44,854 nt of DNA. Origin: Flammeovirgaceae bacterium. Lineage in GTDB: Bacteria > Bacteroidota > Bacteroidia > Cytophagales > Cyclobacteriaceae. The translations under genes and the position numbers were made by a program. The stretch is taken from positions 1 to 44,854 of the forward strand of contig JAAUQD010000010.1 of the NCBI GenBank assembly GCA_012032815.1. The letters run 5' to 3'. Below are positions 25,125 through 34,539 of the stretch, piece by piece. The notes below the pieces were generated by a model, which saw only the letters and a program-made list of their open reading frames with translations, was not told the DNA's origin and made no database searches. Within the stretch, counting starts at the first letter, position 1. Each line of letters opens with the position of its first letter.

Positions 25125-27000
25125 ATGGCGAAGGAATTATTTGAATACAATGAGTCGAGTATTAAATCTCTGGACTGGCGCGAGCATATTCGACTGCGTC
25201 CGGGGATGTACATCGGTAAACTGGGCGATGGATCGGCAAAGGATGATGGCATTTATGTGCTGGTAAAGGAGGTAGTTGACAATTCCATTGATGAGCACAT
25301 GATGGGTTATGGTAAGATGATCGATATTAAGATCAATGAGCACCGTGTTTCCGTTCGCGATTATGGCAGGGGTATCCCCTTGGGTAAGGTTGTGGATTGT
25401 GTGTCAAAGATTAATACAGGTGCCAAGTACGATTCCAATGCTTTTCAAAAATCGGTTGGCCTTAATGGTGTCGGTACCAAAGCCGTCAACGCACTTTCTG
25501 ACTATTTTAAAGTTCAGGCTTATCGCGATGGTCAAACTAAAATAGCAGAATTCAAGAAGGGTAAGATTTCAAATGATTCCCGAATTGGAAAAAGCAGCGA
25601 TCGCAATGGAACTTTAATAACGTTTGAGCCGGACGGCTCCGTTTTCAAAAACTTTCATTATATACCTGAGTACCTGGAGGATCTGATGTGGAATTATGCC
25701 TTCCTTAACGCGGGTCTGACCATCAACTTCAATGGAAAAAAGTTCTTTTCAAAAAAACGGATTGTTGGATCTGTTGGAACAGAAATCTACAAATGAGGAG
25801 AACCGGTACCCGATTATACATCTTAAGGGAGAAGATATCGAGGTAGCGCTTACTCACGGAAACCAGTATGGAGAGGAATATTACAGCTTTGTAAACGGCC
25901 AGCACACCACACAGGGAGGAACACATCTTTCGGCATTTCGTGAGGGTGTTGTTAAGGCAGTAAGGGAATATTATAAAAAGGATTTTGATGCGTCCGATAT
26001 CAGGGCCAGCATCATCGCAGCTATAGCAGTAAGGGTACAGGAACCTGTTTTTGAATCACAGACGAAGACTAAGCTGGGATCTATTCATATGGCTCCCAAC
26101 GGAGCAACAGTACGTTCATTTGTAAGCGAGTTTGTTTCAAAAGAATTGGAAATCTATCTGCACAAAAATCAGACTGCTGCAGATGCGCTACTGAAGAGGA
26201 TTCAGCAATCGGAGCGGGAGCGCAAAGAGATAGCCGGAATAAAGAAGCTAGCCAATGAGCGGGCTAAAAAAGCGAATCTTCATAATAAGAAATTGCGCGA
26301 CTGCCGATTCCATCTTAATGAAAAGGGGGAGAAGGCGGGAGCATCCATGATTTTTATAACAGAAGGAGATTCGGCCAGCGGCTCGATAACAAAATGCCGG
26401 GATGTGGAAACCCAGGCTGTATTTAGCCTTAGAGGTAAGCCGTTGAACTGCTTTGGATTAACAAAAAAGGTTGTCTATGAAAACGAGGAGTTCAATTTGT
26501 TGCAGCACGCATTGAATATTGAGGATGGCCTTGAGGGCCTCAGGTATAACCAGGTAATTGTTTCAACAGATGCGGATGTGGATGGCATGCATATCAGACT
26601 GTTATTGTTGACTTTTTTCCTTCAGTTCTTTCCGGATTTGGTCAAAGCAGGACATGTTTTTATTCTGGAAACCCCATTGTTCAGAGTTCGGAATAAAAAA
26701 GAAACGATATACTGTTATTCTGAAGAAGAAAAGCAGGCAGCAGTAAACAAGTTGGGGAGCAAACCTGAAATAACCCGGTTTAAGGGTCTTGGAGAGATAT
26801 CGCCTGATGAATTCAAAAATTTCATTGGCGAGGATATCCGGCTTCAGCCGGTAATCCTTAAAAAGGACAACCAATTGGCCAGGTTGCTTGAGTTCTATAT
26901 GGGAAAAAACACGCCCGATCGACAAGATTTCATTATTGATAATCTCAGAATAGAAATGGATGAAGTGAAAGGTGAACTTGAGGAAGCTGTTGCTGAATAA
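25125..27000 (+). CDS. parE: DNA topoisomerase IV subunit B (ParE), frameshifted
   Basis: The ATPase subunit of topoisomerase IV, which decatenates daughter chromosomes. The first ORF has the GHKL ATPase motifs ([37 protein letters not shown]). The second has the transducer and Toprim parts ([36 protein letters not shown]). They are split by one extra A in a seven-A run at 25751-25757; removing it gives [16 protein letters not shown] in one frame. Joined length is about 624 residues, normal for ParE. Its partner parC follows after 36 bases, so it is a topoisomerase IV rather than a GyrB. It is essential, so the break must be a sequence error or be bypassed. Confidence 0.94.
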
Positions 27001-27036
27001 ATATTTAAAGAAACTCTAAATCGCTCTGATAAATAG

Positions 27037-29736
27037 ATGAGTAAGAAGAAAATTTCAAAAAGGAAGGCACGGAAATCACTCCCTCCTCAAGAAGAAGATG
27101 TTATCCATGATGTAATTCACCTGGACGGACTCTATAAGAATTGGTTTTTGGATTATGCTTCTTATGTAATTCTTGAAAGAGCGGTTCCAAGCATCAAAGA
27201 TGGTTTAAAACCCGTTCAGCGCAGAATCTTGCACGCTATGCATGAGATGGACGATGGGAGATACAATAAGGTAGCCAACGTTATTGGTAGTTCCATGCAG
27301 TATCATCCACACGGTGATGCGGCAATTAGGGATGCTATTGTTCATATTGGTCAAAAAGACCTTGTCATTGACACACAGGGAAACTGGGGAGATGTGCGCA
27401 CGGGAGACAGTTCGGCCGCACCGCGGTACATTGAGGCGCGTCTTTCAAAGTTTGCGCTGGAGGTTGCTTTTAATTCCGACACTACCGAATGGCAACTTTC
27501 TTATGATGGCCGTAAGAAGGAGCCTGTTTCGTTGCCCGTCAAGTTTCCTTTGCTTTTACAGCAGGGGGTGGAGGGAATTGCCGTGGGACTTTCCACTAAA
27601 ATACTGCCCCATAATTTTCATGAATTAATAAAGGCATCCATTGATGCCCTAAAAGGTAAAAATCCTAAAATCTATCCGGATTTTCCTACCGGGGGTTATG
27701 CCGATTTCTCAGAGTATGATCAGGGATATAGAGGCGGAAAAATTAAGGTTCGGGCTAAAATTGAAATAGTTGACAAAAAATCGTTGGTTATCAAAGAGAT
27801 ACCACATGGAACCACAACTCTTTCATTAATAGATTCCATAGTTAAAGCGAGCGAGAAAGGTAAAATCAAAATCAAGCAAATCATCGACAACACGGCTCAG
27901 GATGTCGAAATTCAGATACACCTGCAGTCCGGTCAGTCGCCTGAAATTGCGATGGATGCTCTCTTTGCGTTCACCGACTGTGAAGTATCTATTTCACCCA
28001 ATGCCTGTGTCATCGTAGAGGGCAAGCCACAGTTCATGAAAGTGAATGAGATTCTCAAGTTTAATGTTGAGGACACAACCAATTTATTAAAGCTTGAACT
28101 GGAAATAAAGCGTGATCATCTGAAGGAGCGGATCCTTTTCAGCTCCCTGGAGAAAATATTTATTGAAAAGCGAATTTATCGGGACATTGAAGAATGCGAA
28201 ACCTTTGAAGATGTAATCAAAACAATCGACAAAGGATTAAAACCATTTAAGAAGCAATTCTATAGAGAAATTACAGAGGAGGATATCATTCGACTGACAG
28301 AAATCAAGATCAAGCGTATTTCAAAATACGATTCATTCAAAGCGGATGATTTGCTTCGCGACCTTGAAAAAGAGTTAAAAGAAACGTTGCATAACCTTAA
28401 AAACCTGGTAGAATTCGCGATAGCGTATTACCAAAATCTTTTAAGCAAATATGGTAAGGGTCGCGAAAGGAAAACGGAGATAAAGAGCTTCCAAAGCATA
28501 ACAGCAGTGGAGGTAATCGCCAATAATCAGAAGTTATATGTCAATAGGGCTGATGGATTTGTGGGGTGGGGATTAAAGCGAGACGAGTTCATTGCCGAAT
28601 GTTCAGAGATTGACGACATCATTGCCATCCGAAAAGATGGTAAAGCAGTTGTCTCCAGAATTTCTGAACGGGTGTTTATGGGGAAAGACATTTTATATGC
28701 GGGTGTTTGGAAAAAAGGAGATGACCGTATGATCTTCAACATGATTTACAGCGATGGAAAATCCGGAAAGTCATTTGTTAAGCGGTTTGCAATTCCTGCT
28801 ATTATACGGGATAAGGAATACGACTTGGGTCAAAACAATCCAAACAGCCGGGTCCATTACCTGAGCGCTAATCCCAATGGCGAAGCAGAAGTTGTTGAAA
28901 TCAAACTCACCGCTTCATCATCAGCAAGGAAGAAAATTTTTGAATTTGATTTTTCAGAACTGGAAGTGAAAGGAAGGGGTGCTCGCGGAAACACCCTAAC
29001 CAAGTACCCGATTCGGAAGGTAGATTTTAAGGAATCGGGAGGGTCTACGCTGGGCGGCCTTGAGCTGTGGTATGATGATGCTTCGGGTAAGCTAAATAAA
29101 GATACCAGAGGGAAATTCTTAGGGAAGTTCAACCATGAGGATAAGATAATCACCTTTACCCGGGGTGGTACCTACCGCATTTCAGGCTTTGATCTTACAA
29201 CGCGTTTTGAAGCAGAAAAAACACTAAACGTTGAAAAATTCAATCCTAAAAAAGTTGTGTCTGCTGTCTACTGGGATGGCCAAAGCAAGCAACCATTTGT
29301 AAAGCGTTTCCAGATTGAAACCATTACACCTGATAAGGAATTTGGATTTATTTCTGAAGCCATTGGCTCCCGACTTGAATTTGCAACCCAGGCCGACAAT
29401 CCCGAGCTGGAAATAGAAGTCGTAAAAGGAAAATCAAAGTCAAAGCAAAAGGAAGTTATTAACCTCGAAGATGTCATTGACGTGAAAGGGTGGAAGGCTA
29501 TGGGTAATCGGTTGTCCACATTTAAAGTCACAAAAATTTCTGCAATTGCTGAAGAGGAAGAAATAGAAGCTGAAGTGGAGGAACCACGTAAGGAAAAAGT
29601 AAAAAAAAAAAGAAGAACCGCAACCAAAGCAAAGCCAAACAAAATTATTCGCAGAAGCCCCAAGTCAAAAAAAGCAAAGAGTCAAAAAAATACCTCAAAA
29701 GGCAAAAGCAAAAAAAGAAAAGGTAAACGGAAATAA
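27037..29736 (+). CDS. parC: DNA topoisomerase IV subunit A (ParC)
   Basis: The breakage-reunion subunit. The winged-helix/tower region includes DGLKPVQRRILHAMHE, YHPHGDAAIRDAIV and the active-site region SSAAPRYIEARLSKFA, with catalytic Tyr131. A C-terminal beta-pinwheel domain follows (about 480-830). The last 60 residues are extraordinary: an acidic stretch (EEEEIEAEVEEP) and then an almost unbroken Lys/Arg/Ser tail ending KSKKRKGKRK. The product of 899 residues is long for ParC mainly because of this tail, which likely adds non-specific DNA affinity. The frame is intact throughout. It is in an operon with parE. Confidence 0.95.
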   Translation: MSKKKISKRKARKSLPPQEEDVIHDVIHLDGLYKNWFLDYASYVILERAVPSIKDGLKPVQRRILHAMHEMDDGRYNKVANVIGSSMQYHPHGDAAIRDAIVHIGQKDLVIDTQGNWGDVRTGDSSAAPRYIEARLSKFALEVAFNSDTTEWQLSYDGRKKEPVSLPVKFPLLLQQGVEGIAVGLSTKILPHNFHELIKASIDALKGKNPKIYPDFPTGGYADFSEYDQGYRGGKIKVRAKIEIVDKKSLVIKEIPHGTTTLSLIDSIVKASEKGKIKIKQIIDNTAQDVEIQIHLQSGQSPEIAMDALFAFTDCEVSISPNACVIVEGKPQFMKVNEILKFNVEDTTNLLKLELEIKRDHLKERILFSSLEKIFIEKRIYRDIEECETFEDVIKTIDKGLKPFKKQFYREITEEDIIRLTEIKIKRISKYDSFKADDLLRDLEKELKETLHNLKNLVEFAIAYYQNLLSKYGKGRERKTEIKSFQSITAVEVIANNQKLYVNRADGFVGWGLKRDEFIAECSEIDDIIAIRKDGKAVVSRISERVFMGKDILYAGVWKKGDDRMIFNMIYSDGKSGKSFVKRFAIPAIIRDKEYDLGQNNPNSRVHYLSANPNGEAEVVEIKLTASSSARKKIFEFDFSELEVKGRGARGNTLTKYPIRKVDFKESGGSTLGGLELWYDDASGKLNKDTRGKFLGKFNHEDKIITFTRGGTYRISGFDLTTRFEAEKTLNVEKFNPKKVVSAVYWDGQSKQPFVKRFQIETITPDKEFGFISEAIGSRLEFATQADNPELEIEVVKGKSKSKQKEVINLEDVIDVKGWKAMGNRLSTFKVTKISAIAEEEEIEAEVEEPRKEKVKKKRRTATKAKPNKIIRRSPKSKKAKSQKNTSKGKSKKRKGKRK

Positions 29737-29797
29737 TGGTAACGCGAAGCTCTTTGGAGTTGGGGATACGATTGAACTGGAGCTATAGGAGCACTAA

Positions 29798-29823
29798 AAA
29801 GGCCATCTATTCAGACAGCCTTT
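29798..29823. terminator. Weak bidirectional hairpin between parC and the DUF-like gene
   Basis: AAAGGC at 29798-29803 pairs with GCCTTT at 29818-29823 around a 14-base loop between two converging genes. The stem is only six pairs, so terminator function is uncertain. Confidence 0.3.
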
Positions 29824-29848
29824 ACTAGTTAATGTTTGCGTTTCTTAA

Positions 29849-30307
29849 TTAATCCGTTTGGACTTCTTTAAGAATCACTTCATACCGCTGTTTCACGGCT
29901 TCATCATTCTTCAAGGCTGTCTTAATTGCATTGTAAGTCTTTGCTCCAATGTAATCAACAGCAAGTGATTGGAAGGTTGCGTTAATTTTAGCGGTTTCCT
30001 CTTCCTTTTTCTGGGCTACCAGATTTACAAATTCAATTTCTTCAGGAGTAGCTTCTGCTTCAGCAAGTTTTACTTCGTCAGAAATGATTTTGGACAAATC
30101 ATTATAGCGGGCAGCGCTGATATTTTCATTAGAGTTAACCATTTCGGTTATTCTTTGAATGAAACCAGCTTTCATGTTTTCAATGGAATCCATGGATATG
30201 GCATAACGCTTTAGATCATCATCTGTTATAGCATCCTGAGCTATAGCCATAGGAGCAAATAATAGCAGGAAAGCGAGTACGGTTACTATTTTGAGTTGCA
30301 TGTTCAT
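29849..30307 (-). CDS. Exported helical protein, possibly DUF4168-like
   Basis: A 152-residue secreted protein: signal peptide about 1-23 (IVTVLAFLLLFAPMAIAQ), then an all-helical mature part rich in Glu, Lys and Ala (ITDDDLKRYAISMDSIENMKAGF, NDLSKIISDEVKLAEAEATPEEIEFV). The layout resembles DUF4168-type periplasmic proteins, but I see no defining motif, so the family is a guess. A TATCTTTG promoter element lies about 35 bases upstream. It converges with parC. Confidence 0.6.
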   Translation of the reverse strand: MNMQLKIVTVLAFLLLFAPMAIAQDAITDDDLKRYAISMDSIENMKAGFIQRITEMVNSNENISAARYNDLSKIISDEVKLAEAEATPEEIEFVNLVAQKKEEETAKINATFQSLAVDYIGAKTYNAIKTALKNDEAVKQRYEVILKEVQTD

Positions 30308-30341
30308 TACAAAAGTTAAGGTTTAAATTTTGACTAAACCC

Positions 30342-30349
30342 CAAAGATA
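30342..30349 (-). promoter_or_regulatory. Candidate -7 promoter element of the exported helical protein gene
   Basis: The minus strand reads TATCTTTG, an exact TAnnTTTG match about 35 bases before the ATG. I found no clear -33 element. Confidence 0.4.
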
Positions 30350-30443
30350 CGCCCAAATAATGAACCGGGGAGAGAAATTATTTGAGCGGAATTACCTTTT
30401 TTTAAAAGTAGGATAATTTCTTCCGGATTATCTTTATTCAATA

Positions 30444-31127
30444 ATGAACGAAGAAGAATACACAACGGGGCTAACTGAATTTTTAGGACAGTATGTTTCT
30501 GACCATAAAAGGGAGTTACTTGAAAATGTTCTGGGCCAGCGTACACGTTTTATTGCCATCGTTCTGGAAGATATCTATCAATCACAAAATGCCAGCGCTG
30601 CAATCCGGACATGTGAGTGTATGGGTATTCAAGATATACATATTGTAGAAAACAGTAGTAAATATGCTGTTAACCGGAGAGTAATGAAAGGAGCGAACAA
30701 GTGGGTAGATCTTATCCGTTATAAGCAAGCAAGGACAAACAATACAGAAGAATGCTTTAAGATGTTACGATCAAAAGGATACAAGATAGTGGCTACGGAC
30801 CCGGGCACTTCAAGTAAATCCATTCACGAACTTGAAATTGATCAAAAAATAGCATTGGTTATGGGCAATGAACTGAGAGGTTTATCGGAGTTTACGTTGA
30901 ACCATGCGGATTTAAAAGTTCACATCCCAATGTATGGATTTACCGAAAGCATGAATGTATCGGCTTCCATGGCTGTTTGCCTCAACTCACTACTTCCGAA
31001 ATTGAGAAGTTCAAATATACCCTGGCAACTTACTGAAGAAGAGAAGAATGATATACGACTTCGTTGGTATAAAAGCATCATTAAGCGATCAGATGCCTTG
31101 GAAAGACAGTGGCGATCCAAAAGGTGA
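30444..31127 (+). CDS. TrmH/SpoU family RNA 2'-O-methyltransferase
   Basis: A 227-residue SPOUT-class methyltransferase. Motif 1 is NASAAIRTCECMGIQDIHIVE, motif 2 LVMGNELRGLSE, motif 3 HIPMYGFTESMNVSASMAVCL, which form the knotted SAM-binding site. The N-terminal 20 or so residues and the C-terminal basic tail (KRSDALERQWRSKR) match tRNA (Gm18) methyltransferase TrmH better than rRNA RlmB, but the target is an inference. The frame is intact. Close upstream lies TATCTTTA, one base off the -7 consensus. Confidence 0.88.
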   Translation: MNEEEYTTGLTEFLGQYVSDHKRELLENVLGQRTRFIAIVLEDIYQSQNASAAIRTCECMGIQDIHIVENSSKYAVNRRVMKGANKWVDLIRYKQARTNNTEECFKMLRSKGYKIVATDPGTSSKSIHELEIDQKIALVMGNELRGLSEFTLNHADLKVHIPMYGFTESMNVSASMAVCLNSLLPKLRSSNIPWQLTEEEKNDIRLRWYKSIIKRSDALERQWRSKR

Positions 31128-31205
31128 TTTGAAATGATAATCAGTCGTTGAAAATCTTTTGGATGAGTTTATTGTTGCATTACAAATAGTAGCAGTTTAT
31201 TTAGA

Positions 31206-31213
31206 TAACTTTG
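31206..31213 (+). promoter_or_regulatory. Candidate -7 promoter element of the SanA-like gene
   Basis: TAACTTTG matches TAnnTTTG 14 bases before the ATG at 31228, so the leader would be about 8 bases. No well-placed -33 TTG. Confidence 0.4.
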
Positions 31214-31227
31214 TAAAACATTTTTGA

Positions 31228-31875
31228 ATGTCCAGGTTGGGTCGTCTGATTAAATATTTTAGTATCGTTCTGGTTATAACCGTATTGGGCATCTTCCTTT
31301 GTAATGCATGGGTAATTAAAAGTACGGAGGGAGTCATATACTCTAGTTTTGAAACAATTCCTGAAAATAATGTTGCTCTTGTGCTTGGAACAAGCAATAA
31401 AAGAATGGATGGGACCCCTAATCCATTCTTTGAAAATCGAATTAAAACAGCGGCCGGCCTTTTTTTTAGTGGCAAAGTCAAGCATTTTATTGTTAGTGGT
31501 GACAATCGGACGAAATACTACAATGAGCCTCAGGAAATGCGAAAGGCTTTGATCCGGGCAGGTGTCCCTGATTCTGCTATCACGTTAGACTATGCCGGGC
31601 TACGAACGCTTGACTCAGTTATCAGAAGTAAGGAAATTTTCGGGCAGGAAAGAATAACTATTATCACTCAACCGTTTCATAGCTATCGTGCTTTATTTAT
31701 AAGTCAATACTATAATATACAGGCCGTTGCGATAGTTGCCGCAGAGCCCACCGAAGAACGCCACGTACAAGTGTATTTCCGTGAATATCTTGCGCGAACT
31801 AAAGCTATTTTGGATTTGTATGTATTAAAAACTGCACCCAGGCATTTGGGAGTAAAGGAGCCGGTGAAAATTTAA
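31228..31875 (+). CDS. SanA/YdcF/ElyC family (DUF218) membrane-anchored protein
   Basis: A 215-residue protein with one N-terminal helix (about 10-30) and a DUF218 domain: NVALVLGTSNKRMDGTPNPFFENRIKTAAGLF, KHFIVSGDN, ITLDYAGLRTLDSVIRSKEIFG and TIITQPFHSYRALFI. It matches SanA most closely by length and by the GTSxxxxxGxxNxFFxxRI pattern. SanA and ElyC affect envelope permeability and lipid-carrier use in enterobacteria. The role here is unproven. The frame is intact. Confidence 0.85.
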   Translation: MSRLGRLIKYFSIVLVITVLGIFLCNAWVIKSTEGVIYSSFETIPENNVALVLGTSNKRMDGTPNPFFENRIKTAAGLFFSGKVKHFIVSGDNRTKYYNEPQEMRKALIRAGVPDSAITLDYAGLRTLDSVIRSKEIFGQERITIITQPFHSYRALFISQYYNIQAVAIVAAEPTEERHVQVYFREYLARTKAILDLYVLKTAPRHLGVKEPVKI

Positions 31876-31949
31876 TGCTGTTGGATTCTGTTATTCTTTT
31901 GCGCATCCAACAACATGTTAATTCCTATTTTTACGGTTAATTTAATTGT

Positions 31950-34456
31950 GTGACGAAGGTTAGGTTGTTTGGAGGGTGTCTTGGTTTTGGCTTTTTGCTG
32001 TTTGCCCTGTTCTCACAGGCTCAGGTGACCACAGTACAGGGTAAGGTTACGGATTCCAATTCGGGAGATCCTATTCCATTTGCAAATTTGGTTTTCACGG
32101 GAACAACCATCGGAACTACCACAGATTTCGATGGCAACTATCTTTTAAAAACTTCCACAAAGGTTGATTCACTAAGGGTTACTTATATAGGTTATAAATC
32201 AAAAACTAAACCTATTGTAAATGCAAAAAGCCAGGTTGTTAATTTTCAATTGGATGAAGATATAATTAACCTTCAGGAGGTAGTGGTGCTGGCTGGTGAA
32301 AACCCTGCCTGGGAGGTGATGCGAAGAGTGATTAAGAATAAACCCGAAAATGATAAGCGGAAGCTTATAGCCTATGAGTATGACACTTACACAAAAGTTG
32401 AAATTGATGTAGACAATATTTCTGACGAATTGCGCGAAAAGAAAATCATGAAAAAAATTACCATGGTGCTGGACAGCGTAGATCGCATTGCAGGAGAAGA
32501 TGGAAAGCCAATCCTGCCACTGTTTATTTCAGAGAGTATTTCAAAGATTTATTACAGAGATAATCCATCTCTTAAGAAAGAATTCGTTGAGAAGACTAAG
32601 ATCAATGGCCTAGGTGTGGAAGATGGAACGCTCATTGCGCAGGTTATTGGCTCATCCTTTCAGGAGTATAATTTCTATCAAAACTGGTTAAACATTGTTA
32701 GTAAGGAGTTTGTGTCTCCTATAGCTGATGGCTGGCGCTTATATTATGAATATGATCTGACGGACAGCCTCTTTATTGGCAATCATTACTGTTACCGTCT
32801 CGACTTCTTTCCTAAAAGTGAACAAGACCTTGCATTTAATGGAACGTTATGGGTTACAAAAAATGGTTACGCCATAAAGCAGCTGGATGTAACCGTAACA
32901 CGAACGGCCAATCTTAACTTTATAGAGAAAATAAAAATTCAGCAGGAGTTGGAGCCCACCACGCTAGGCCCCTGGCTTCCGGTCAAGAACAGAGTTCTGG
33001 TCGATGTAGGTGAGCTAACAAAAACATCAGCCGGAATGCTCGCAAAATTTTATACGTCTAACAAAAATTTTGTTGTAAATGCACCCCACAGTGCAAAATT
33101 CTATGAGCGTTCGATCGAAATGGCCGAGGACGTACGGATGTATGAAGATGAAAAATATTGGGACACTCTTCGTCATGAACCTTTATCGCTCACAGAAAAA
33201 AATGTGATTAAGATGATTGATACGCTGCAAAACATACCCATTGTTAAAACGTACGTTGACCTGATAAAAATTGCAGTTAATGGTTATATGAAAGCTGGAC
33301 CACTGGACATTGGCCCCTACATTTTTACAATGGCCATTAACGACATTGAAGGACTTCGATTGCAATCTGGATTTAAAACAAATATTAAATTCAGTAACAA
33401 ATGGATATTGGGTGGCCAACTGGGATATGGATTTGTTGATGAGAAATTTAAATATTCAGCTTATGTAAGGAATATTATATCGCGAAAGAACTGGACAACG
33501 CTTACCGTTCGATATCGTAATGACCTGGCTCGCATTGGTATTGAAGATGAACATCTTAGGATAATCCCCTATTTTACCTGGCACTCCGATGGGGAAACAT
33601 TAGAAGAGGATATTATTTTGATGAGACGTATGTGAATTTTGAACGTCAATTTTTTAAGGGGTATTCACAAAAAGTTGTTTTCAGAAACTGGAGTTTCAAT
33701 CCCACATTTAGTTATGGATACTATTCTGACCCCGGTGATCCAACATCAGCGATAAGGGATACGTACAGGTCTTCAGAAGTAATGATCGAATCAAGATATG
33801 CCCGTGATGAATCATTTCTTCAAAATGACAATGACAGGTTAAGCCTGGGAACTGTTAAATGGCCTATTATCACATTTCGATATACACACGGATTCAGTGA
33901 TGTTTTTGGAAGCGATTTTGATTATGACAAAATACGGGCTGGCATTTCGAAACGAATACGATTTGGTCCGCTTGGTGTTGCCTATGCTGATCTTTCCGGT
34001 GAATATGTTTTTGATACCCTGCCTTATCCACTCTTAGCGTTGCATCTGGGAAATCAGACTCCCATTTTAGCCTCACAAACTTTTAACTTAATGAACTATG
34101 GTGAGTTTGTCAGTGATCGCTACGTATCATTCAGATATCGCCATTATTTTGAAGGTCTGTTGTTAAACAGAATTCCACTCTTGAAAAAATTGAATTGGAG
34201 ATTGTTAGGCACGGCCAATCTGATTTATGGCGGATTGCGTCAATCCAATATCGATATCAATGCTCCTGTCAATCCTGATGGGGAACCAACACTAGGCTAT
34301 GGGTATTTTACAGATAAACCCTATGTTGAATTAGGGTACGGAGTTGAGAATATTTTCAGGTTTTTGCGTGTTGACTTCATTCACAGGGTATCTTACCTGG
34401 ACAATCCTGACGTGAGAAAGTTTGGAATTCTTTTCTCTGTTTTCTTCCAACTCTGA
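31950..34456 (+). CDS. DUF5686 and carboxypeptidase-like regulatory domain outer-membrane protein (frameshifted)
   Basis: An outer-membrane protein of Bacteroidota: signal peptide (about 1-25), a carboxypeptidase-regulatory-like domain (TVQGKVTDSNSGDPIPFANLVFTGT, TDFDGNYLL), then a long DUF5686 region ending as a beta-barrel. The reading frame breaks at about 33610-33615, where one T is missing (GATATTATTTT for GATATTTATTTT). Joined, DIYFDETYVNFERQFFKGYSQ continues smoothly into the second ORF, 836 codons in all. The start codon is GTG. It resembles regulatory outer-membrane barrels that have the same N-terminal domain as SusC proteins but no TonB box here. Function is unknown. Confidence 0.85.
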
Positions 34457-34512
34457 GTTTTTTCTATCCGTATTTTTGAACATCAAAGCAAGCTATCCAC
34501 GATAGAAATCAG

Positions 34513-34520
34513 CATATTTG
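34513..34520 (+). promoter_or_regulatory. Candidate -7 promoter element of thrS
   Basis: CATATTTG, one base off TAnnTTTG, followed by CACC, a context also seen before infC (GATATTTGCACC). It lies 19 bases upstream of the thrS ATG. Confidence 0.35.
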
Positions 34521-34539
34521 CACCTTGTAAAAATGAGAG

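Noticed and set aside
25751-25757. Programmed ribosomal frameshift in parE
   Set aside because: The required change is loss of one base, whereas an A AAA AAC slippery site gives a minus-one shift and the wrong frame. Many similar breaks in unrelated genes point to sequence error.
28857-29663. Long minus-strand ORFs within parC
   Set aside because: They are antisense shadows of a conserved, intact gene.
33600-33640. Split of the DUF5686 protein into two real genes
   Set aside because: The second ORF has no signal peptide and starts within a barrel strand; adding one T joins the two exactly.
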